64,000 nt of DNA from Streptomyces sp. HB132 (GTDB lineage: Bacteria; Actinomycetota; Actinomycetes; Streptomycetales; Streptomycetaceae), in the NCBI RefSeq assembly GCF_016909575.1, contig NZ_JAFBGA010000015.1:62001-126000 (forward strand), written 5' to 3'. Positions 1-6,543 of this stretch are shown one piece after another; position 1 is the first letter of the stretch; each line of letters starts with the position of its first letter. A program made the position numbers and the translations under genes. The notes under the pieces are model-generated. The model worked only from the letters and a program-made list of their open reading frames with translations, made no database searches and was not told where the DNA came from.

Positions 1-725
1 CGCACAACGGTGGTTGCGGCACCTGCGACGGGCTGGTCACCGTGCACAACGGGGACAGCAGGCACGGTCAGGTGGACTACACGATCGAGTACTACACGAT
101 GGGCCACCTGACGAAGTACGTCAGGCCGGGCGCCACCCGCGTCGCCTCCACCGCAAGCTCCACCGTGCCCAACGTGGCCTGGCGCAACCCGGACGGTTCG
201 AAGGCCCTGATCGCCTACAACGGCTCGGCGTCGGCCCAGCAGGTCACCGTCAACTGGGGCGGGCAGAAGTTCACCTACGCGCTGCCGGGCCGCACCTCGG
301 CGACGTTCACCTGGTCGGGCACCCAGTCCGGTTCCCCGGGCAGCAGCGGCGCGCTCGCCGGGCCCGGCGGCAAGTGCCTGGACGCGACGGGCGGCACCGG
401 TGCCGACGGGACCCCGGTCCAGATCTGGGACTGCACCAGCGCGGCCAACCAGAAGTGGACGGTCGTGGGCGACGGCTCGGTGAAGGTGCTCGGCGCGTGT
501 CTGGACGTCACGTCGGGCTCGACGGCCGACGGAGCAAAGGTCCAGCTGTACACGTGCAACGGTTCGGGCGCGCAGCGCTGGACGTACGACGCCTCGACGG
601 GCGACGTGGTCAACACGGCGGCGGACAAGTGTCTGGACGTGACCGACCGGTCCACGGCGAACGGCACCCGCGTCCAGATCTGGACGTGTACCGGAGCCGC
701 CAACCAGAAGTGGCAGCTCCGGTAA
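1..725 (+). CDS. Glycoside hydrolase family 30-like enzyme with C-terminal ricin B lectin domain (3' part)
   Basis: The reading frame is open from the left edge, so the catalytic domain and signal peptide lie outside. The visible part starts with the last segment of a GH30-type beta-sandwich (motif NGGCGTC, then IEYYTMGHLTKYVRPGA and a stretch typical of the C-terminal GH30 domain). From about base 350 there is a ricin-type beta-trefoil (CBM13) with three repeats, each ending in a QxW box (QKW, QRW, QKW) and carrying a KCLD- or ACLD-type motif. Such proteins are secreted and cut beta-linked glycans, with the lectin domain binding sugar. The stop is TAA at 723-725. It converges on cimA with only 9 bp between. 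The exact substrate cannot be inferred from this fragment. Confidence 0.82.
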   Translation, partial: HNGGCGTCDGLVTVHNGDSRHGQVDYTIEYYTMGHLTKYVRPGATRVASTASSTVPNVAWRNPDGSKALIAYNGSASAQQVTVNWGGQKFTYALPGRTSATFTWSGTQSGSPGSSGALAGPGGKCLDATGGTGADGTPVQIWDCTSAANQKWTVVGDGSVKVLGACLDVTSGSTADGAKVQLYTCNGSGAQRWTYDASTGDVVNTAADKCLDVTDRSTANGTRVQIWTCTGAANQKWQLR

Positions 726-734
726 CGGGCGGCG

Positions 735-2342
735 TCAGTCCGTCGGTTCCACACCGGCCCGCAGCAGGCCGTAGGTGTACGCGTCCTCCAGGGCCTGCCA
801 GGACGCGGCGATGACGTTCTCGGCCACGCCGACCGTCGACCAGTCACCGGATCCGTCACCCGTGGTCACCAGGACGCGGGTGGTGGATTCGGTGCCGGTG
901 CGGCCTTCCAGGATGCGGACCTTGTAGTCGACCAGCTCCAGCTTGGCGAGCTGCGGGTAGATCCGCTCCAGGCCGACGCGCAGCGCCCGGTCCAGGGCGT
1001 TGACCGGGCCGTTGCCCTCGGCGGTGGCGACGATCCGCTCGCCCTTGGCCCACAGCTTCACGGTCGCCTCGTTGGCGTGGCTGCCGTCGGGACGGTCCTC
1101 GACGATGGCCCGCCAGGACTCGACGCGGAAGTAGCGGCGCGGCCGTCCCTCGACCTCGGCGCGCAGCAGCAGCTCGAAGGAGGCGTCGGCCGCCTCGTAG
1201 GTGTAGCCCTTGAGTTCACGCTCCTTGACCCGCTCGACGACCCGGCCGACGAGTGCGCGGTCGTCCCCCAGGTCGATGCCGAGTTCCTTGCCCTTGAGCT
1301 CGATGGAAGCCCGGCCCGCCATGTCGGAGACGAGCATCCGCATGGTGTTGCCGACGCGCTCCGGGTCGATGTGCTGGTAGAGGTCCGGGTCGACCTTGAT
1401 CGCGGAGGCGTGCAGTCCCGCCTTGTGCGCGAACGCGGAGACACCCACGTAGGGCTGATGGGTGGAGGGCGTGAGGTTGACGACCTCCGCGATGGCGTGG
1501 GAGATACGGGTCATCTCGGCGAGCGCGCCCTCGGGCAGGACGGTCTTGCCGTACTTGAGTTCCAGCGCCGCGACGACGGGGAAGAGGTTGGCGTTGCCGA
1601 CCCGCTCGCCGTAACCGTTGGCGGTGCACTGCACGTGGGTGGCGCCCGCGTCCACCGCGGCCAGGGTGTTGGCGACGGCGCAGCCCGTGTCGTCCTGGGC
1701 GTGGATGCCGAGCCGGGCTCCGGTGTCGGCGAGGACGGTGGCGACGACGGCCTGGACCTGGGCGGGCAGCATCCCACCGTTGGTGTCGCAGAGGATGACG
1801 ACGTCGGCGCCGGCCTCGTGGGCGGTGCGCACGACCGCCTTGGCGTACTCGGCGTCTGCACGGTAGCCGTCGAAGAAGTGCTCGCAGTCGACGAAGACTC
1901 GGCGGCCCTGCTCCCGGAGGTGGGTGACGGTGTCGCGGACCATCTCCAGGTTCTCGTCCAGGGTGGTGCGCAGGGCCAGTTCCACATGGCGGTCGTGGGA
2001 CTTGGCGACCAGGGTGATCACTGGGGCACCCGAGTCGAGGAGCGCCTGCACCTGCGGGTCGTCGGCGGCCCTGCCGCCGGCCCTGCGGGTGGCGCCGAAC
2101 GCGACGAGCTGGGCGTGCTCGAAGTCGATCTCCTGCTGCGCGCGGGCGAAGAACTCGGTGTCGCGGGGGTTGGCGCCGGGCCAGCCGCCCTCGATGAAGC
2201 CCACGCCGAAGTCGTCCAGATGCCGGGCAATGGTCAGCTTGTCCGCGACCGTCAGGTTGATGCCTTCACGCTGCGCACCGTCGCGCAGGGTGGTGTCGAA
2301 CACGTGGAAGGTGTCGTCGGGGGCCGTGGCCTTGGTGGTCAT
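735..2342 (-). CDS. cimA: Citramalate synthase (CimA-type alpha-isopropylmalate synthase family)
   Basis: This 535-residue protein has the HMGL-like TIM barrel (about residues 12-290) with the signature DTTLRDGAQ at 16-24, a metal-site histidine in GIHAQDDTG near 214, and NGYGERVGNAN near 242-251. FAHKAGLHASA follows at 304-314, and an LeuA-type allosteric domain fills residues 400-530. The family condenses pyruvate with acetyl-CoA to (R)-citramalate, the threonine-independent entry to isoleucine. Length and the ERVGN motif fit CimA better than LeuA. ATG follows AGGAG at good spacing. Upstream lie a leader and a terminator hairpin suggesting attenuation by isoleucine supply. It lies downstream of ilvE and leuB on the same strand. 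Confidence 0.9.
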   Translation of the reverse strand: MTTKATAPDDTFHVFDTTLRDGAQREGINLTVADKLTIARHLDDFGVGFIEGGWPGANPRDTEFFARAQQEIDFEHAQLVAFGATRRAGGRAADDPQVQALLDSGAPVITLVAKSHDRHVELALRTTLDENLEMVRDTVTHLREQGRRVFVDCEHFFDGYRADAEYAKAVVRTAHEAGADVVILCDTNGGMLPAQVQAVVATVLADTGARLGIHAQDDTGCAVANTLAAVDAGATHVQCTANGYGERVGNANLFPVVAALELKYGKTVLPEGALAEMTRISHAIAEVVNLTPSTHQPYVGVSAFAHKAGLHASAIKVDPDLYQHIDPERVGNTMRMLVSDMAGRASIELKGKELGIDLGDDRALVGRVVERVKERELKGYTYEAADASFELLLRAEVEGRPRRYFRVESWRAIVEDRPDGSHANEATVKLWAKGERIVATAEGNGPVNALDRALRVGLERIYPQLAKLELVDYKVRILEGRTGTESTTRVLVTTGDGSGDWSTVGVAENVIAASWQALEDAYTYGLLRAGVEPTD

Positions 2343-2445
2343 GCTGATCTGACTCCTGTCGGGTGAGCGGATCCGGACGAATCGGCTCCACTTGCCCCCA
2401 TCCTCTCGCGTGCCTCGCCCCGGCCGAGGTGTGGGCCGGAAAACG

Positions 2446-2471
2446 AAAAAACCCCTCGCGGGTGCGAGAGG
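2446..2471 (-). terminator. Candidate attenuator terminator upstream of cimA
   Basis: On the minus strand an 8-bp GC-rich stem (arms at 2464-2471 and 2452-2459, one G-T pair) is followed directly by six T residues at 2446-2451. It lies about 105 bp before the cimA start and after a short reading frame with Ile codons. It resembles the hairpin in front of ilvB in this window (CGAGGGG followed by T6), so I read it as a regulated terminator. Confidence 0.7.
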
Positions 2472-2526
2472 TCTGCGCGCGGGTCTGGGGCACGATGCCC
2501 GTTCCGTACGTGGTGGTACGGGACGG

Positions 2527-2562
2527 TCACTGCGGACCGGCGCGCCTGCTGCCGATAATCAT
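2527..2562 (-). CDS. Candidate leader peptide MIIGSRRAGPQ for cimA attenuation
   Basis: An 11-codon frame begins ATG ATT ATC, giving two adjacent isoleucine codons, and ends at TGA about 55 bp before the terminator stem. A second tiny frame (2559-2585, MRVCPRSP) ends on a TGA that overlaps this ATG, so the two could be translationally coupled. There is no strong ribosome binding site directly in front of the second frame. CimA makes the isoleucine precursor, so Ile codons fit ribosome-mediated attenuation. The translation itself is inferred. Confidence 0.5.
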   Translation of the reverse strand: MIIGSRRAGPQ

Positions 2563-2711
2563 GGCGAACGAGGACACACACGCATTTTGGCACAGCGCCG
2601 CCTCCGGGTCCCGCCCGTCTCAGGATGCGGGCGTGATGTCCGTCGCAGGGGCGTTGGCTCGGGGTGGCGAGAGCGGCGTCGAGACGCGCGGGCGGTGGCG
2701 GGCACGGACGG

Positions 2712-2747
2712 CGAAGGCCGCGCCCCCGGCGAGGGGCACGGCCTTCG
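2712..2747 (-). terminator. Terminator hairpin downstream of ilvE
   Basis: Perfect 9-bp arms at 2712-2720 and 2739-2747 enclose an 18-nt GC-rich loop, 33 bp after the ilvE stop. There is no T-run, as is common in actinobacteria. Confidence 0.6.
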
Positions 2748-2779
2748 TACGTACGACCGTTCGTACGTCCTGTCTGTGG

Positions 2780-3883
2780 CTAGCCGAGCTCGTGCATCCA
2801 GCCGTGGGTGTCCTCGGCGATACCCCGCTGGATGTCCAGCAGGCGCTCGCGCAGCTTGACGGTGACCTCACCGGGCGTGCCGTCGCCCTGGACCCACTCG
2901 CCGTCCGCGGACTTCACGGTGCCGACGGGCGTGATGACGGCGGCGGTGCCGCAGGCGAAGACCTCGGTGAGGGTGCCGTTCTCGGTGTCGGCGCGCCACT
3001 GGTCGATGGAGACGCGGCCCTCCTCCGAGGTGTAGCCGAGGTCACGGGCGACGGTGAGCAGGGAGTCACGGGTGACTCCGGCGAGCAGCGATCCGGTGAG
3101 GGACGGCGTGACGATCCGCTTGCCGCCGTCCTCCTGTCCGTACACGAAGTAGAGGTTCATGCCGCCCAGCTCCTCGACCCACTTGTGCTCGACGGCGTCG
3201 AGGTAGGCGACCTGGTCGCAGCCCTGCGCGGCGGCCTCGGCCTGGGCGAGGAGGGACGCGGCGTAGTTGCCGCCGGTCTTGGCGTCGCCCATGCCGCCGG
3301 GGACGGCGCGCACCCGGTCCTGGGAGAGCCAGATCGAGACCGGCTTCACACCGCCGGGGAAGTACGCGCCGGCGGGAGAGGCGATGACGAGGAAGAGGTA
3401 CTCGTTGGCCGGCCGGACGCCGAGACCCACCTCGGCTGCGATCATGAACGGGCGCAGGTACAGGGACTCCTCGCCGCCGTGCGCCGGGACCCACGCCTGG
3501 TCCTGCTGGACCAGGACGTCACACGCCTCGATGAAGGTCCCGACCGGCAGCTCCGGCATCGCGAGCCGGGCGGCGGACCGCTGGAAGCGTGCGGCGTTGG
3601 CCTCCGGGCGGAAGGTGGCGACCGTGCCGTCGGGCTGCCGGTACGCCTTCAGCCCTTCGAAGATCTCCTGCGCGTAGTGCAGCGTCATGTTGGCCGGGTC
3701 CATCGACAGCGGCCCGTACGGCACGAGCTGGGCGTCGTGCCAGCCGCGGCCCTCGGTCCAGCGGATCGTCACCATGTGATCGGTGAAGTAGCGGCCGAAG
3801 CCGGGGCTGGTCAGGATCGCCTCGCGTTCCGCGTCGGACAGCGGGTTCGAGGAGGGCTTGAGCTCGATCGTGGGCGTCGTCAT
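2780..3883 (-). CDS. ilvE: Branched-chain amino acid aminotransferase
   Basis: This 367-residue fold-type IV PLP aminotransferase interconverts branched-chain 2-oxo acids and valine, leucine or isoleucine using glutamate. The PLP lysine is K202 in AKTGGNYAAS. QEIFEGLKAYR near 72-82 and LYLRPFMIA near 141-149 are typical of class II BCATs, and the C-terminal TGSLLAGVTRDSLL motif is present. ATG is preceded by AAGGA. A hairpin follows the gene, and leuB upstream ends in its own hairpin, so ilvE probably has its own promoter in the 284-bp gap. Function is clear from family motifs and from cimA and leuB alongside. Confidence 0.95.
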   Translation of the reverse strand: MTTPTIELKPSSNPLSDAEREAILTSPGFGRYFTDHMVTIRWTEGRGWHDAQLVPYGPLSMDPANMTLHYAQEIFEGLKAYRQPDGTVATFRPEANAARFQRSAARLAMPELPVGTFIEACDVLVQQDQAWVPAHGGEESLYLRPFMIAAEVGLGVRPANEYLFLVIASPAGAYFPGGVKPVSIWLSQDRVRAVPGGMGDAKTGGNYAASLLAQAEAAAQGCDQVAYLDAVEHKWVEELGGMNLYFVYGQEDGGKRIVTPSLTGSLLAGVTRDSLLTVARDLGYTSEEGRVSIDQWRADTENGTLTEVFACGTAAVITPVGTVKSADGEWVQGDGTPGEVTVKLRERLLDIQRGIAEDTHGWMHELG

Positions 3884-4115
3884 GAGTGCGTGTCCTTCAC
3901 CGGTCTTGTGTGTGATGGACCGCGCTCACGCCCGCTCCTGCCCGGCAGTCGCAGGGCAGGTTGTAGGACGTCCGAGCTCTACCGCGAGCCGCGGTCCCGC
4001 GTTCGATTATCTCCCGGGGGCGGCTCTGCACGAAATGCCGTGATTGCGGTGGCGCTCGCGCGACGTGCGAGAACGCGGTCCGGAGGTCGATGGTGGCACC
4101 CGGAGACCGCATGAA

Positions 4116-4150
4116 GAAGCCGCCGGGTGCGGTTGCGACCCGGCGGCTTC
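4116..4150 (-). terminator. Terminator hairpin downstream of leuB
   Basis: Perfect 13-bp inverted repeat (4116-4128 and 4138-4150) with a 9-nt loop, 17 bp after the leuB stop. It could work in both directions but only leuB points into it. Confidence 0.75.
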
Positions 4151-4167
4151 GAAGTGGAGACGTCGGG

Positions 4168-5211
4168 TCAGCTCGCTACGCGTACCGCGAGCGCGTCGCC
4201 GATCTCGTCGGTGGTGCGCGCCTGCTTGCCGTCACGCTCCGCGAGGTCGGCGGAAACGGCCTCCTCGATGCGCACGGCCTCGGCCTCGTAGCCGAGGTGG
4301 CGCAGCAGGAGGGCGACGGAGAGGATCGTGGCCGTCGGGTCGGCCTTGCCCTGGCCCGCGATGTCGGGCGCGGTGCCGTGCACCGGCTCGAACATGGACG
4401 GGAAGGCACCCGTCGGGTTGATGTTGCCGGACGCGGCCAGGCCGATGCCGCCGGTCACGGCCGCGGCGAGGTCGGTGAGGATGTCACCGAAGAGGTTGTC
4501 GGTGACGATGACGTCGAAGCGCTCCGGCTGGGTGACGAAGAAGATCGTCGCGGCGTCGACGTGCAGGTAGTCCGTGGTGACCTCGGGGAACTCGGCCGCG
4601 ACCTTGTCGAAGGTGTTCTTCCACAGGTGGCCGGCGTGGACGAGGACGTTGTTCTTGTGGACCAGCGTCAGCTTCTTGCGCGGGCGCGCGGCGGCACGTG
4701 CGAACGCGTCACGCACGACACGCTCGACACCGTGAGCGGTGTTGACGCTCACCTCGGTGGCGATCTCGTGCTCGGTGCCCGTGCGCAGGGAACCACCGTT
4801 GCCCGTGTAGGGACCCTCGGTGCCCTCGCGGACGACGACGAAGTCGATCTCGGGGCGCCCGGCCAGCGGTGTCGCGGTGTTCGGGAAGAGCTTCGACGGC
4901 CGCAGGTTGATGAAGTGGTCGAAGGCGAAGCGCAGCTTCAGCAGAAGCCCTCGCTCCAGCACACCCGACGGTACGGAGGGGTCCCCGATGGCTCCGAGCA
5001 GGATGGCGTCGTGCCCCTTGAGGGCTTCGAGCTCCGCGTCGGGGAGGGTTTCACCGGTGCGGTGCCATCGCTGGGCGCCGAGGTCGTACTCCTTGGTCTC
5101 CAGCTTCACATCCTGCGGGAGAACAGCGTTGAGAACCTTGAGGCCCTGGGTGACGACCTCCTGGCCGATACCGTCGCCGGGGATCACTGCGAGATCGATG
5201 CTGCGAGACAT
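4168..5211 (-). CDS. leuB: 3-isopropylmalate dehydrogenase
   Basis: This 347-residue enzyme oxidatively decarboxylates 3-isopropylmalate in leucine synthesis. The N-terminus has the nucleotide fold IPGDGIGQEV (residues 10-19). The isocitrate/isopropylmalate dehydrogenase signature NLFGDILTDLAAAV sits at 239-252, with the metal-binding aspartates in TDNLFGDILTD and the substrate arginine region around LKLRFAFDHFINLRPS. Length matches the actinobacterial short form. ATG has only a weak Shine-Dalgarno (GGGTG). It stands alone between two hairpins, with the 42-residue gene upstream on the same strand. Confidence 0.95.
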   Translation of the reverse strand: MSRSIDLAVIPGDGIGQEVVTQGLKVLNAVLPQDVKLETKEYDLGAQRWHRTGETLPDAELEALKGHDAILLGAIGDPSVPSGVLERGLLLKLRFAFDHFINLRPSKLFPNTATPLAGRPEIDFVVVREGTEGPYTGNGGSLRTGTEHEIATEVSVNTAHGVERVVRDAFARAAARPRKKLTLVHKNNVLVHAGHLWKNTFDKVAAEFPEVTTDYLHVDAATIFFVTQPERFDVIVTDNLFGDILTDLAAAVTGGIGLAASGNINPTGAFPSMFEPVHGTAPDIAGQGKADPTATILSVALLLRHLGYEAEAVRIEEAVSADLAERDGKQARTTDEIGDALAVRVAS

Positions 5212-5271
5212 ACAGGCACCCTAGCCCGCCGTCCCACCCCATGACATTCGCCGTCCACGATACGGACGGAG

Positions 5272-5327
5272 CCGGCCCTGTGCGGGACGGCCCCGTACGG
5301 AACCGGCGCGGCCCCGCACAGGGCCGG
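5272..5327 (-). terminator. Long inverted repeat between leuB and the small gene upstream
   Basis: Perfect 15-bp arms at 5272-5286 and 5313-5327 with a 26-nt interior, 22 bp after the stop of the 42-residue gene. It probably ends that transcript and separates it from leuB. Confidence 0.65.
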
Positions 5328-5349
5328 TGTCAGGAGGTGGGGCCGCGCC

Positions 5350-5478
5350 TCAGTGGCCCGTCGACCCGCCGTTGTCCCGGCGGTCGAGGGCTCGCTGCAG
5401 GGCCGCGGCGGCGTTCTGGCGGTCCGAGTCGGCGGGGCGGGAGGTGTGGCGGACGCGGCGGACAGTGGTCTGGGCCAT
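5350..5478 (-). CDS. Small conserved-type protein, 42 residues, unknown function
   Basis: The frame encodes 42 residues starting MAQTTVRRVRHTSRPADSD and ending NGGSTGH. AAGGAG lies at ideal spacing before the ATG, and a 15-bp inverted repeat follows the stop. The sequence is basic at the N-terminus, then has an Ala/Gln/Leu stretch (NAAAALQRALDRR) that could form one amphipathic helix. There is no signal or membrane segment. I recall similar short proteins in streptomycetes at this position but know no function. The strong ribosome site, codon bias and own terminator support a real gene, though it is short enough to be missed by standard cut-offs. Confidence 0.7.
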   Translation of the reverse strand: MAQTTVRRVRHTSRPADSDRQNAAAALQRALDRRDNGGSTGH

Positions 5479-5673
5479 GGGGGATCGACTCCTTGAGATC
5501 GCGTGGATTTCGAGATCTGGACTTCACGACGGATATCGAGATCGGGATTTCGAGGTGCCGGCACGGCGGGAAGCGGATGCCGCAGGGGTTGCCTGCTTCG
5601 GGGCACGCTCACACACGCCGGTCGCTGGATCAGCGATTCGTTCGGCTCCTACAAAGCTAGGACAGCTCGGGCC

Positions 5674-5689
5674 ATCTGTCTCTACAGAT
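5674..5689. promoter_or_regulatory. Inverted repeat ATCTGT-CTCT-ACAGAT in promoter region
   Basis: A perfect 6-bp inverted repeat with a 4-nt spacer lies in the 278-bp AT-richer gap between the 42-residue gene and the TetR gene. It is about 70 bp beyond the TetR stop and 195 bp before the small gene's start. A protein binding site is possible, but the partner is unknown. Confidence 0.3.
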
Positions 5690-5756
5690 ACTCGGACTTC
5701 CTACTATCTGAGACGGCGGCGTCGGAGGAACGCGCTCCGCGGAGCCCCTCGGACCC

Positions 5757-6356
5757 TCAGAGCTCCACGCTGAGCTGGGCCCGGACGTGCGCGCGCAGGA
5801 CCCCGGCCATGTCCGTCGCACGGTCGTCGAGCAGCCACTGCACCTGGAGACCGTCCATCAGGGCGATCAGCTGCCGGCCCGCGGCGTCAGGAGCGACGCC
5901 CTCCCGCAGGGCGCCCTCCAGTCCCGCCTGCTCGTAGGCGAGCCGGGCACCCGCGACCGAGTTCCCGTAGCGCCGGACGAAGTAGCCGTGGGCCGGGTGG
6001 TCGGCGGCCGTCGCCTCGGCGGAGACCACCGAGAACAGTTCGACGATCCCCCGCCGCCCCGAGTTCAGCGCGGCCAGGTCGACGAACCGCCTCAGCCGCC
6101 CGACGCCCGTGGTCCCGCCGAGCGAGAGCCACTCGTCGTCCACGTCGTCGCGGTGCTCGAGCACCGCGAGCAGCAGCACCTCCTTGGTCGGGAAGTGGTG
6201 CAGCAGCCCGGTGTGCGAGATGCCGCACCGGTGCGCGATCACCCGGAGCGACGCCCCCCGGTAGCCGGCCTCACCGAACAGGGACATCGCCTGGTCCAGG
6301 ATCTCGCGTCGTTTCGCACGGCCCTTCGCGTAGCCACGCCGCGCCTCGGCAGTCAC
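5757..6356 (-). CDS. TetR family transcriptional regulator
   Basis: With the GTG start at 6356 (GGGAG eight bases upstream) the protein has 199 residues. An in-frame ATG at 6428 would add 24 residues rich in Gly, Pro and Arg that look non-coding. Residues 15-65 form the TetR DNA-binding domain: a helix with REILDQAMSLFGEAGYRGAS, then the HTH RVIAHRCGISHTGLLHHFPTK. The C-terminal domain is ligand-binding and not recognisable by eye. It is divergent from the GH3 beta-glucosidase with a 187-bp shared promoter region, so it probably represses that gene, with a sugar-related or other small ligand. That link is inferred from position only. Confidence 0.88.
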   Translation of the reverse strand: MTAEARRGYAKGRAKRREILDQAMSLFGEAGYRGASLRVIAHRCGISHTGLLHHFPTKEVLLLAVLEHRDDVDDEWLSLGGTTGVGRLRRFVDLAALNSGRRGIVELFSVVSAEATAADHPAHGYFVRRYGNSVAGARLAYEQAGLEGALREGVAPDAAGRQLIALMDGLQVQWLLDDRATDMAGVLRAHVRAQLSVEL

Positions 6357-6485
6357 TCGCCACTCTCCCGGTCCGCCGGCCCCGCCCGGGCCGGCACGTC
6401 GGTGCGTCGGATTCCCCCGTCCGGCCACCGGAGGCCCCGCCGCCGGAGTTCCGCCTGCTGGAGGAATCGGCCCCCTGAGATACCT

Positions 6486-6528
6486 ACCAGGTGGTCGGGA
6501 TTGACTCTATGGTGAACACGAACCGTGT
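6486..6528. promoter_or_regulatory. Candidate operator and promoter in the TetR/beta-glucosidase divergent region
   Basis: Two short inverted repeats precede the glucosidase start: ACCA-GG-TGGT at 6486-6495 and ACACG-AAC-CGTGT at 6516-6528. TTGACT at 6501-6506 between them could be a -35 element. Either repeat could be the TetR site. The arms are short, so confidence is low. Confidence 0.35.
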
Positions 6529-6543
6529 CGCGAAAGGACCCCC

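Noticed and set aside
1077..2366. Long plus-strand reading frame opposite cimA
   Set aside because: It has no homology I can recognise, its composition is what a GC-rich antisense frame gives, and cimA on the minus strand is certain.
3985..4020. Sequence resembling a tRNA T-arm (GGTTCGA-like core) upstream of ilvE
   Set aside because: No matching acceptor or anticodon arms could be found around it, so it is not a tRNA.
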